Of a stretch of 64,000 nt of DNA, positions 1 to 7,167 are shown piece after piece. Position numbers and translations under genes: made by a program. The stretch comes from Betaproteobacteria bacterium. GTDB lineage: Bacteria; Pseudomonadota; Gammaproteobacteria; Burkholderiales; SG8-41. Positions within the stretch are counted from its first letter, which is position 1; each line of letters begins with the position of its first letter. The stretch covers positions 5,013-69,012 of the forward strand of contig JAOTVX010000015.1 in the NCBI GenBank assembly GCA_029863175.1, given 5' to 3'. The notes below the pieces were generated by a model. It was not told the origin of the DNA and searched no databases. It saw only the letters and a program-made list of their open reading frames with translations.

Positions 1-422
1 ACCATGTGCGCACAGCCGGCCAGGTCGAGCATCCGGAGATACGCGAGGTCATGTGGCGTGCGCTGATGGTCGAGGATGGACTGGGCGAGCAGTGGGGTCC
101 CGACGGTGTGGGCGTCATGCGAGCGCCTAACCGGATGAATTACGGTTGGCGCGCCAACGCGGCGCGTCTCAGCGCGCCGACGCTTGTCATGCTGGGCGAG
201 CACGACAACTACGAAAAGCGGCGCGACGCATGGGGCGGCCTGGCATCGGTGCACAAAGTGTTCGTGAAGATTGAGGGCGCATCTCACTTCGTGCAGTACG
301 AGCGCGGCCGGCATGTGGTGCACCGGTTTACGGAAGAGTGGTTAAAAAGCGGCTGTATCGCAGATACGACACGCGCCGAATTCGCGGCGGACTGGGACGG
401 CAAGCTCCGACGCCTCGATTAA
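1..422 (+). CDS. Alpha/beta hydrolase, C-terminal part (5' end outside window)
   Basis: The reading frame is open to the left edge, so only about the last 140 residues are visible. The stretch APTLVMLGEHD (about residues 58-68 of the visible part) matches the strand that carries the catalytic acid in alpha/beta hydrolases, and GASHFVQYER further on has the position expected of the catalytic histidine. Substrate cannot be inferred. It converges with the DUF502 gene across an 80-bp spacer. The GTG at position 6 is probably internal rather than a true start. Confidence 0.7.
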   Translation, partial: HVRTAGQVEHPEIREVMWRALMVEDGLGEQWGPDGVGVMRAPNRMNYGWRANAARLSAPTLVMLGEHDNYEKRRDAWGGLASVHKVFVKIEGASHFVQYERGRHVVHRFTEEWLKSGCIADTTRAEFAADWDGKLRRLD

Positions 423-502
423 ACCGAGGTGCGCTGGGGCGAGCGGCGCCCAGAGGCTGTCCCGTCGGGGAGGCGAGAGCCGGCTGCCCGCGCGGCGACC
501 TG

Positions 503-1129
503 TTAGGAAGCGCGGGATCTCTTGCCGGACATGCCGGCCGTCAGCGTGAACCGCAGGGCGTCCTCGATCGTCATGTCGAGCGGCTCGATCCGCGACCTGG
601 GCAGATAGATTGTGTAGCCGCCAATCTGGTAGCTCATCGGGAGATAGACTCCGACGAGCGAATCGGACGCTCCGGACTTTAAGGACGCGCCGCTGACATC
701 CGTGACCGTCACGAACCCGACCAGCCGGATCTGGTCCGTGAGCGACACCGCGACGACCTGCTGGAAGCCCTTTTCAGAATCCTTCTTGGAGAGGAAACCG
801 GCGATATCGCGGATGCTTCCGTAGATGCTTTTGACCAAAGGAATCCGGTCGAGCAACGCATCGATGCGGGCCAAGAGCCGCCGCGTGATCCAGACGTTCA
901 TCAGGATCCCCGCGATGAAGATGAGCACAATGGCCAGCAAGATTCCCATCCCCGTCCAGTAATTCCCGTACGGGAACACGGATTGAATAAGGCCACCCAG
1001 GAAATTCTCCGCCGTGGCGGCAAGCCAGTAAAGCATCGCCAGCGTCAACGTGATGGGCAACGTAATGGCTAACCCCTGCAGAAAGATGCTCGAGACCGTT
1101 CTGGCTCGCTTTCTGGTTTTATGGCTCAT
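503..1129 (-). CDS. DUF502 family membrane protein
   Basis: A 208-residue protein with two hydrophobic segments near the N-terminus (about residues 15-42 and 57-80) followed by a soluble domain with the PLVKSIYGSIRD and DVSG-type stretches typical of DUF502. Its cellular role is unknown. The start is set at the ATG at 1129 because it is preceded by a good AGGAGA ribosome binding site about 6 bases upstream and the next residues (MSHKTRKRAR) form a positively charged cytoplasmic lead. A longer version starting at 1201 lacks this signal. It is divergent from the UbiD-type gene. Confidence 0.8.
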   Translation of the reverse strand: MSHKTRKRARTVSSIFLQGLAITLPITLTLAMLYWLAATAENFLGGLIQSVFPYGNYWTGMGILLAIVLIFIAGILMNVWITRRLLARIDALLDRIPLVKSIYGSIRDIAGFLSKKDSEKGFQQVVAVSLTDQIRLVGFVTVTDVSGASLKSGASDSLVGVYLPMSYQIGGYTIYLPRSRIEPLDMTIEDALRFTLTAGMSGKRSRAS

Positions 1130-1354
1130 GCCTGTCTCCTCTATATTCCTGTAGTACGCCGATCGAGCCGGCCATCTCGCTGCAACCACGGAGCGCAACA
1201 CCGGGCAGGCGCGTCGCCGGAAGCGTCAATCTACCGCAACAGCGCAGGCTTGCACTATGCACGATGTCTGCCCGTGGACCATTCTCCGCCGAGGGCGATC
1301 GGTTTTCGTGCGATTGCCGGGCGCTAATCGATGAGCTACGATCAGCCGACCCGG

Positions 1355-1382
1355 ATGAATGATGAATGGTAAATGGTGAATA
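1355..1382 (+). repeat. Degenerate heptamer array, 4 units (ATGAATG type)
   Basis: Four consecutive 7-base units: ATGAATG, ATGAATG, GTAAATG, GTGAATA. No opposing arm is seen. It belongs by period and style to the heptamer family found elsewhere in this window. The ATG at 1373, the first possible start of the UbiD-type gene, lies inside unit 3. Confidence 0.6.
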
Positions 1383-3064
1383 ACAAGCCTGAAACGTCGG
1401 CGCGAACCGAAAAAATGGAAGCAAGTCCTCCGCGGGATGCGAGGCGAGGCTATCCCGACCTGCACGAGCACCTCGAAGAGCTGAAGAAGCGAGGGCTGCT
1501 CTTGACCATCGAGCGGCCGATCGACAAGGACGCCGAGCTGCATCCGCTCGTCCGCTGGCAGTACGTGGGTGGTGTCGAGGAGCACGAACGCAAGGCGTTT
1601 CTTTTCACCAACGTCGTGGACGGCCGCGGACGCCAATACCGTTTCCCGGTCGTGGTCGGCGCTTTCGCCGGCAATCGCGAGATCTATTGCATCGGCATGC
1701 GCACACCGGCCGAAGAGGTGCAGCACAAATGGGATCATGCGATCGCCAACCCGCTGCCGCCCCGAATCGTTGAAAGCGCCCCTTGCCAAGAGGTTGTCAT
1801 CGTTGGCGAGGCGCTGAAGGGGGAGGGCAACGGGCTCGATTCCCTGCCGATTCCGATCTCGACCCCGGGCTACGACAGTGCGCCCACGCTGACCGCGACC
1901 AACGTCATTACCAAGGACCCTGACACGGGCGTGCAAAATCACGGCACTTACCGGGCCGGGCTGAAAGCGCCGGACCGTTGCGTGATCCGCATGGCGACCC
2001 GGGTGGGTGGTGCGGGCGGCTACCAGTATTACCTCAAGCATCAGAAGCGCGGCGACAAGACCATGCCGTGCGCGATCGTGCTCGGCGCGCCGCCGAGCGT
2101 CGCCTTCGTGGCGCCGATGAAGCTACCGATCGGGCTCGACGAAATCGGCGTGGCGGGCGCTGTCGTGGGCCAGCCGATCAACGTTGTGCGCGCGAAAAGC
2201 GTCGATCTGCTGGTGCCCGCGGAGGCGGAGATCGTGATCGAAGGCCTGATCGACACTGAGTACCTGGAACCCGAAGGCCCGTTCGGTGAATCTCACGGCC
2301 ACATCGCGCTCGAAGAGTTCAACATGCCCATGCACGTGACGGCGATCACGCATCGCAAGAACGCCATCGTTGCTTCATACATCAGCCAGGTGACACCAAG
2401 TGAGTCGAGCGCCATTAAACGGGTGTCATATGAGCCGATGTTCCTGTCCCATTTGCGCAATACCCTGGGCGTGAGGGGCGTTAAACGCGTGACGCTGCAC
2501 GAGCGTATGACCGCACTGCGCCGTATCGTTCTCGTCACGGTGGAAAAGGGCACCCCGCGCACGGAAATCTGGCGCGCTCTTACGGGTGCCGCGAGCTTCA
2601 AGGCGGATTGCGGGAAGATCTGCATCGCCATCAACGAGGACATTGACCCGGACAACTCGGATGCCGTGTTCTGGGCGATCGCCTTTCGCATGAATCCGGT
2701 GAACGACCTTCAAGTGCTGGACTATCGCAGCCCCGGTCACGGCCCCGAGCGGGAGCATGAGGCGGAGCGGGGAGATGCGACGTTGCTGATGGACGCGACC
2801 ATGAAGGAAGAACTGCCGCCGCTCGCGCTGCCGAGGCAGGAGTACATGGAGCGCGCCCGCAAAGTATGGGAAGAGCTCGGGTTGCCGAAGCTGCGTGCGC
2901 AATCTCCGTGGTTTGGCGCGTTGCAAGGCGACTGGCTTCCGCAGTGGGAGGAAGCAGCAAAGCGTGCCGCCGCAGGCGGCTATCTCGAGAACGGCCGGGC
3001 GAGCGAGAAGCTCAGGCGCAAAGGTCTCAAGCCCGAGACCAAGTTCCGGCCCGATGCAGAGTGA
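1373..3064 (+). CDS. UbiD family (prenyl-FMN dependent) decarboxylase
   Basis: About 563 residues, slightly longer than E. coli UbiD. UbiD enzymes use prenylated FMN to (de)carboxylate aromatic or alpha,beta-unsaturated acids. Visible family features are the GPFGESHGH stretch (about residues 302-310) holding a conserved glutamate, TPSESSAIKR (about 339), and the C-terminal NEDIDPDNSDAVFWAIAFR block (about 422). The substrate is not evident: no UbiX gene or ubiquinone operon is adjacent, so a catabolic or phenylphosphate/vanillate-type role is as likely as ubiquinone synthesis. Start is uncertain: ATG 1373 sits in a heptamer repeat; ATG 1415 (MEASPP) is the alternative. Neither has a clear ribosome binding site. 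The stop codon lies in the next repeat. Confidence 0.85.
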   Translation: MVNNKPETSARTEKMEASPPRDARRGYPDLHEHLEELKKRGLLLTIERPIDKDAELHPLVRWQYVGGVEEHERKAFLFTNVVDGRGRQYRFPVVVGAFAGNREIYCIGMRTPAEEVQHKWDHAIANPLPPRIVESAPCQEVVIVGEALKGEGNGLDSLPIPISTPGYDSAPTLTATNVITKDPDTGVQNHGTYRAGLKAPDRCVIRMATRVGGAGGYQYYLKHQKRGDKTMPCAIVLGAPPSVAFVAPMKLPIGLDEIGVAGAVVGQPINVVRAKSVDLLVPAEAEIVIEGLIDTEYLEPEGPFGESHGHIALEEFNMPMHVTAITHRKNAIVASYISQVTPSESSAIKRVSYEPMFLSHLRNTLGVRGVKRVTLHERMTALRRIVLVTVEKGTPRTEIWRALTGAASFKADCGKICIAINEDIDPDNSDAVFWAIAFRMNPVNDLQVLDYRSPGHGPEREHEAERGDATLLMDATMKEELPPLALPRQEYMERARKVWEELGLPKLRAQSPWFGALQGDWLPQWEEAAKRAAAGGYLENGRASEKLRRKGLKPETKFRPDAE

Positions 3065-3186
3065 TGAGAACTGGTGATGAGAACTGGTGATGGGAAATGG
3101 TGATGAAAGGCGCTAGCAACACGGAGGAATAAGCGTCGCCCCATCACCATTTTTCATCACCATTAATCATCACCATCTTTCATTAC
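3061..3186. repeat. Opposed repeat arms between convergent genes (13-bp units)
   Basis: The left arm (3061-3107) is three and a half copies of a 13-base unit, GTGATGAGAACTG and variants; the right arm (3141-3186) repeats CATCACCATTTTT and variants, also spaced 13 bases. The right arm reverse-complements to (A)ATGGTGATG units, so the arms can pair around a 33-base core. The element fills the whole spacer between the convergent UbiD-type and sirtuin genes and includes the UbiD stop codon. It could act as a bidirectional terminator or RNA-stabilising hairpin, which is inference. Confidence 0.75.
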
Positions 3187-3191
3187 TTCTA

Positions 3192-3938
3192 TCAGCCTGG
3201 AAGCTGTCGCAGCAACGCCATCATCGTCTCTCCGATTCTTTCCCGGATGACCAGGTCGGCAACATCATCCAGCGGCGTCTCCTGATTGTTCAAGATGACC
3301 AGCGGCGCGCCCGCCTGCTTGGCGAACCGCGGGAACGAAGCTGCCGGCTCGACCACCAGCGACGAGCCGATCGAAACGAAGAGATCCGCGTGCAGGGCTG
3401 CCTCCATCGCGAGGCGCATCTCGTTCTCCGGCATTCCCTGTCCGAACGAGATGGTGCTGGTCTTGATGGGGCCGCGGCACACATCGCATTCCGGGGCCTC
3501 GTCTCCTTTTTCGACCCGCTCGACGATGGCCGAGGTCGGCCATTCCTTGCTGCAATGCTGGCAAGCTGAACGGCGGTTGGTGCCATGCAGCTCGATGACA
3601 CTGCTACTGCCGGCGTCGTGGTGGATGCCGTCTATGTTCTGCGTAATGACGGTGGCGATGTGTCCGCGGCGTTCGAGCTCGGCGATAACGAGATGTCCGT
3701 CGTTGGGACGGGCATCGGCGCAGCGACGGAACATCCGCGCGCCGCGCTCCCACGCTCGAACTCGTGCATCCCTGTCGGCCATGAATTCCTGATAGTAGAC
3801 CGGCGTTTCCGTGGTCCAGACGCCCTGCGGTCCGCGAAAATCCGGAATGCCGCTCTCCGTGCTGATGCCGGCGCCGGTGAACGCCACGCCGCGCTGGGCC
3901 GAGCGCATGAGCTCCGCGAAACGGGTGAGTTCACTCAT
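3192..3938 (-). CDS. cobB: NAD-dependent protein deacylase (sirtuin)
   Basis: Removes acyl groups from lysines using NAD+. The Rossmann signature GAGISTESGIPDFRG is at residues 22-36, QNID at about 100, the catalytic histidine in ELHGT at about 118, two zinc cysteine pairs CQHC and CDVC at about 126 and 150, then SFGQ and GSSL. All key residues are present, and the length of 248 residues is typical. The ATG at 3938 was chosen over a TTG one codon upstream. No operon partner: it converges on the UbiD-type gene, with a long repeat-rich spacer upstream. Confidence 0.93.
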   Translation of the reverse strand: MSELTRFAELMRSAQRGVAFTGAGISTESGIPDFRGPQGVWTTETPVYYQEFMADRDARVRAWERGARMFRRCADARPNDGHLVIAELERRGHIATVITQNIDGIHHDAGSSSVIELHGTNRRSACQHCSKEWPTSAIVERVEKGDEAPECDVCRGPIKTSTISFGQGMPENEMRLAMEAALHADLFVSIGSSLVVEPAASFPRFAKQAGAPLVILNNQETPLDDVADLVIRERIGETMMALLRQLPG

Positions 3939-3976
3939 CAATCACGAAGGTCGTTCAGAAATAAAAACACAATAGG

Positions 3977-4194
3977 AGCCGCAGATGAACGCAGATAAAC
4001 ACAGATCCATATATACAAGAAACAGAACACCAAGAACAGAACCCTTAGCCGCCAATGCGCGCCGATCAATGATTGTGAATCGTGAATCGACCACTGTTTC
4101 GAGGATACTACTTCTCTTGGCGGCCTTGGCGTCTTGGCAGTTCAAATTGTGATCTTATCTGCGTTCATATGCGGCTAAGGGGTTCTTGGTGTTT
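3977..4194. repeat. Nested inverted-repeat element in the cobB-panE spacer
   Basis: The arm at 3977-3998 (AGCCGCAGATGAACGCAGAT...) is matched by the reverse complement of 4155-4176 in 21 of 22 positions. A second arm, 4026-4052 (AACACCAAGAAC...CTTAGCCGC), is matched by 4171-4194 in reverse complement with a small gap, so the two pairs share the GCGGCTAA block at 4171-4178. Between them lie short repeats such as TGTGAATCGTGAATC (4074-4088). A single-arm relative is at 5812-5830. No protein is encoded; ORFs here have no family resemblance. Confidence 0.75.
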
Positions 4195-4563
4195 GTTATA
4201 CCCAGCAGCCATGTCACGTGAGTCCCCGTGTCAACGCCGCTTGATTCCTGCGGCCTTGACGACTCGCGCCCATTTTGCGCGCTCAGACCTGATCGTTTTA
4301 CAAAACTGCACTGCCATCGTGCCTTCGCGCCGGTGGGGCCGCCGCGCTAGTGTAGTCGCATGTCTATGCAAAGCATTATATCGGACAGGATTGCGGCGAG
4401 AGCATGGTTGCGGCGCTCATCCTGATGATCTACGATCACTGCCCTGTTGGCGCTGGCATGGACCACGAGATGCGCTTCGTGTCTCAAGTGATCGGCAGTT
4501 TATCCGGAACACGAGGCGGGCGGTTACCCGTCACGGATCACCAATCATAAGGCACGAAACTCC
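4195..4563. other. Non-coding spacer upstream of the ketopantoate-reductase-like gene
   Basis: About 370 bases with no recognisable gene, RNA or repeat on either strand. One frame stays open across much of it but its translation has no domain-like sequence and it overlaps the inverted-repeat element. I see no confident promoter. Confidence 0.4.
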
Positions 4564-5583
4564 ATGAAAATTCTGATCTTTGGCGCTGGCGCGATTGGCG
4601 GCTATCTCGGCGGCATAGTCACGATCGCACGCGCGGACGTCACGCTCGTGGCGCGCGGTGCGCAGTTGGAGGCTTTGGCAAGCGGGGACCTCGTGCTCGA
4701 GAGTGCCAAGACTGGGCGCTCCATTTCTGCGCGCGTGCGCGTCTGCAAGCAAGGCGAGGAGAAGCCGCCCTATGATCTCATCTTCGTCGGGCTGAAGGCG
4801 CACCACCTGGCCGGCACCGCGAAGCACATCGCCGGGCTGTGCTCGTCGAGTGGAACGATCGTCCTGCCGCAGAACGGGATTCCCTGGTGGTATTTCGAGA
4901 AGCTCGATCATCCGTTGCGTGGCACAAGGCTTCCGTCCCTGGATCCCGATGGCGAACTCGCGAAGGCGTTTTCGATTGATTCTCTGGTCGGCGGTGTCGC
5001 GTACCGGCCCGCGGACCTGGTCAGGCCGGGGCACATCCGCTTCGCCGATCAGCCGACCGACCGCCTCGTCATCGGCGAGCTGGACAACAAGCTCACTCCG
5101 CGCTTGCAGGAAATCGCATCCATTATCGAGCCGGCGGGCTGGCCAGTGGTGACGACCGACAATATCCGCGGCTTCAAGTGGAGCAAGCAGATGTCGAATG
5201 CCGTCTTCAACCCGCTTGGAGCGATTACCCAGTCAACGGCATTGGACGCTGTGTGCTACCCGCCGACGCGGCGTGTGGCGATCGATATGTTGAACGAGGT
5301 CTTCGCGGTTGCCGGTTCGGTCGGCGTGGTGCCGGAGATGACGCCGGGGCGCATGCTCGACTACACCCAGAAGCGTGTGAGCATGGCGTCCTCGACGCTG
5401 CAGGACGTGCTCACCGGTCGCGAGCTCGAGCTCGACGCGCTCGTGACTGCGGTCATCGACATCGCCCGGCTGACGAAAACGCCGGTGCCCACGCTGGAGA
5501 CAGTGGCCGCCTGCGCCGCGCTGCTTAATCGCCGGATCGTCGAAGACCGCGTGGCGATCGTGCCGCGGCCGGTGCAAGGCTAA
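4564..5583 (+). CDS. Ketopantoate reductase family (ApbA/PanE-like) dehydrogenase
   Basis: A 339-residue protein starting with the NADP-binding motif GAGAIGG (residues 7-13). The C-terminal dimer domain has the KWSKQMSNAVFNPLGAITQ stretch (about 204-222), where PanE-type enzymes place the catalytic lysine and asparagine. The family reduces 2-dehydropantoate to pantoate, but many paralogues act on other 2-oxoacids, and nothing in the neighbourhood (no panB/panC) ties this copy to pantothenate, so no symbol is given. ATG 4564 fits the family start. Confidence 0.82.
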   Translation: MKILIFGAGAIGGYLGGIVTIARADVTLVARGAQLEALASGDLVLESAKTGRSISARVRVCKQGEEKPPYDLIFVGLKAHHLAGTAKHIAGLCSSSGTIVLPQNGIPWWYFEKLDHPLRGTRLPSLDPDGELAKAFSIDSLVGGVAYRPADLVRPGHIRFADQPTDRLVIGELDNKLTPRLQEIASIIEPAGWPVVTTDNIRGFKWSKQMSNAVFNPLGAITQSTALDAVCYPPTRRVAIDMLNEVFAVAGSVGVVPEMTPGRMLDYTQKRVSMASSTLQDVLTGRELELDALVTAVIDIARLTKTPVPTLETVAACAALLNRRIVEDRVAIVPRPVQG

Positions 5584-5639
5584 CCGGGAAGCCGCGCACA
5601 GGGGGGTCTGGAATTGGCTACCTGTTGCATCGCTTCCGA

Positions 5640-5777
5640 CCTGGAGATGGCAGCGGCTCATTCCCCACACGCGGTTGCTCGTGCTGCCGGGCGACTCCTA
5701 TCACGTCGCGGCAAGCGATGCCGACCGGTGCGCGGGAGACGCTGGAATTCATCCGGCAAGTTGCGCCACCGGTTTAG
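5640..5777 (+). pseudogene. Remnant of an esterase/alpha-beta hydrolase C-terminus, frameshifted
   Basis: One frame reads WQRLIPHTRLLVLPGDSYHV up to about 5734, then continuity moves to another frame giving ARETLEFIRQVAPPV and a stop at 5775-5777. Joined, these resemble the histidine-containing end of carboxylesterases (SYHV, then ETL-FI-V). A single-base indel around 5733-5740 separates the halves, and there is no N-terminal domain upstream because panE-like coding ends at 5583. I read it as a decayed fragment; assignment is by motif resemblance only. Confidence 0.5.
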
Positions 5778-5811
5778 GCCTTAGAGCGCGTAACAAGAAC
5801 CAACAACTATT

Positions 5812-5830
5812 AGCCGCAGATAAACGCAGA
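5812..5830. repeat. Single-arm relative of the 3977-3998 repeat
   Basis: AGCCGCAGATAAACGCAGA repeats the arm seen at 3977 and, inverted, at 4155. No opposing arm is found nearby. It precedes the PII-like gene by about 30 bases. Confidence 0.6.
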
Positions 5831-5862
5831 CGAATCACCGTTCACGGAAGGGGAGCCAACCT

Positions 5863-6162
5863 ATGAAACTGGCCTTTATCGTTCACAACGAGTATTTCAC
5901 GCGCAGGGTAATGGGGCTGCTGAAGGATGCCGGTATCGATTACTACACGCGCTGGGACCATGCGCAGGGAAAAGGCCACGGCACAGAACCGCATGTCGGC
6001 AGCGGAGGATTTTCCAGCATGAATGCCGTTTTGATGATCGGATTCCCGGAAGAGCCGCCGCTCTCGACGTTGATCAGGGGAATCACCGCGGCGAACGAGG
6101 AGATCACTCGCGATGCCGACAAGATCCGTCTTTTTCAGTTGCCGCTGGAACGCATCGTGTGA
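5863..6162 (+). CDS. Small PII-like (ferredoxin-fold) protein
   Basis: A 99-residue protein with a good ribosome binding site (AAGGGGAG) ahead of the ATG. The pattern of a beta strand (MKLAFIVHN), helix with tyrosines (about 11-29), a loop carrying KGHGTEPHVGS (about 37-47), strand NAVLMIGF and a helical C-terminus resembles PII/CutA-type trimeric folds, where the T-loop-like glycine-rich segment binds ligand. I do not recognise a named family, and no ammonium transporter or glutamine synthetase is adjacent. It stands alone between a gene remnant and an unusual non-coding region. Confidence 0.55.
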   Translation: MKLAFIVHNEYFTRRVMGLLKDAGIDYYTRWDHAQGKGHGTEPHVGSGGFSSMNAVLMIGFPEEPPLSTLIRGITAANEEITRDADKIRLFQLPLERIV

Positions 6163-6210
6163 GGCGGCTGGCGTGCCCTGAGGGCGCAGGAAAATTCCGG
6201 GCAGGGAAAC

Positions 6211-6239
6211 AAAAAAAGGGCCTGCGATGTCGCAGGCCC
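6211..6239 (-). terminator. Rho-independent terminator reading on the minus strand
   Basis: A perfect 10-bp stem, GGGCCTGCGA / TCGCAGGCCC (6218-6227 and 6230-6239), with a 2-base centre, is flanked at 6211-6217 by seven A residues. On the minus strand this is a GC hairpin followed by a run of seven T. On the plus strand there is no T run, so it is not a canonical terminator for the PII-like gene. It implies a minus-strand transcript arriving from 6240 upward. Confidence 0.75.
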
Positions 6240-6264
6240 GAGACACATGAAGCGCTTCTGATTG

Positions 6265-6387
6265 TCATGTCCTTTGGTGACTTGAGCCCCCGGAGCTAAA
6301 GTCGTAACTCCACGTCCCCGCTTGTTCTTGCAGCGTTCGAGAGTATTGATACCACGGCCCGTGGAATTGGTAAGTGAAGCCCGTCAC
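6265..6387 (-). CDS. Possible small protein ORF ending just before a terminator
   Basis: Between 6163 and 6652 the only candidate gene is this minus-strand frame. From a GTG at 6387 it encodes 40 residues including GFTYQFHGPWYQYSRT and GTWSYDFSSGG, rich in Trp and Tyr, ending at 6265; the strong terminator starts 26 bases later. Codons upstream of the GTG stay open to about 6438. No convincing ribosome binding site is seen, so a non-coding RNA is an equally good reading. The rest of the spacer (6388-6640) shows no other feature. Confidence 0.3.
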   Translation of the reverse strand: MTGFTYQFHGPWYQYSRTLQEQAGTWSYDFSSGGSSHQRT

Positions 6388-6652
6388 GTCGCGCGGCTCG
6401 CGAGCGGTCCGGGAACGGTGTAAAAAACTCTTTTTAAATCATAGGGATGATTTGCAGGTCCGAGGCGCCGGCGGGCGTGGCGCAGTGTCTGGTGGTGATA
6501 GGTCACAGGCCAATCGTCAAAGGCGTGGCTGCCGGCCAGGGCCGGCGTGCGCGGACGCCGTGGCCCGAGAGAGCGCGCGCCGGATAGAATGGATCCGCGC
6601 GACCGGCGTTGGCGTTTTTCGCAAGATCGCTGATTTGATACGGAGGAGTGAG

Positions 6653-6742
6653 ATGGCTGAGAAATCGGGGCTCGTGCGCAACCCGGAGGGGGAGTTGGTC
6701 ATCAAGGGCGGCGACCGCGTGAAACCTTATGGAGCTGCCTGA
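6653..6742 (+). CDS. Short upstream ORF (29 aa) overlapping the thioesterase start
   Basis: An ATG at 6653 follows a strong GGAGG ribosome binding site (6642-6646). It encodes 29 residues (MAEKSGLVRNPEGELV... ending KPYGAA) and stops 14 bases inside the next gene in a different frame, the geometry of translational coupling. The downstream gene has a complete family N-terminus without it, so it is not a frameshifted start. It may be a leader peptide or a small protein; no family is recognised. Confidence 0.45.
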   Translation: MAEKSGLVRNPEGELVIKGGDRVKPYGAA

Positions 6743-7136
6743 GGAGCTGAAGCCGGGTCTGACTGGCCTCGCCGAGATTGTCGTGGGCACGCGCGACACG
6801 GCGCCGCATGTTGGCAGCGGCAAGATCGGCGTGCTTGCCACGCCGATCATGGTCAATCTCATGGAGGCCGCCGCGCTGCAGGCGGTCGAGAAATTCATGC
6901 CGCCGGGCTATCAGACCGTCGGGACGCGTCTGGATGTGAAGCATTTTGCGGCGACACCCGTTGGCCTCCGGGTGCGGGCGGAGGCGAAGCTCGTCAAGGT
7001 GGACGGGCGCACGCTCACGTTCCGGATCCAGGCCGCGGACGAGCGCGAGCCGATCGGGGAAGGCGATCACGAGCGCCTCATCATCAACGTCGAGCGCTTT
7101 GACCAGCGCATGCAGAAGAAGCTTTCAAAATCGTGA
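6729..7136 (+). CDS. FlK-type (fluoroacetyl-CoA thioesterase-like) hotdog thioesterase
   Basis: A 135-residue single hotdog domain. The pattern VGTRDTAPHVGSGKIGVLAT, LMEAAA, GTRLDVKHFAATPVGLRV (about 60-79) and IGEGDHER (about 115-122) is that of the FlK/thioesterase-like superfamily; the Thr/Glu/His set used by FlK for acyl-CoA hydrolysis appears to be present. True substrate is unknown, since family members act on various acyl-CoAs. No strong ribosome binding site of its own; translation probably couples to the 29-aa ORF. The stop codon lies in a heptamer repeat. Confidence 0.8.
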   Translation: MELPEELKPGLTGLAEIVVGTRDTAPHVGSGKIGVLATPIMVNLMEAAALQAVEKFMPPGYQTVGTRLDVKHFAATPVGLRVRAEAKLVKVDGRTLTFRIQAADEREPIGEGDHERLIINVERFDQRMQKKLSKS

Positions 7137-7167
7137 CGAGTGACGAGTGACAGGTGACCGGTGTAAT
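7133..7167 (+). repeat. Heptamer array, 5 units (GTGACGA type)
   Basis: Units are GTGACGA, GTGACGA, GTGACAG, GTGACCG, GTGTAAT. The thioesterase stop codon (TGA, 7134-7136) and the GTG start of the next gene (7147) are both inside the array. Confidence 0.8.

Noticed and set aside
4082..4567. A 161-codon frame upstream of the ketopantoate-reductase-like gene
   Set aside because: It overlaps the nested inverted repeats and has no ribosome binding site or family resemblance.
6211..6239. Hairpin as terminator of the PII-like gene
   Set aside because: The T run exists only on the minus strand; on the plus strand the hairpin is preceded by A and not followed by T.
6653..7136. Frameshift joining the 29-aa ORF to the thioesterase
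   Set aside because: The thioesterase already has its full family N-terminus (LKPGLTGLAEIVV), so no missing sequence needs explaining.
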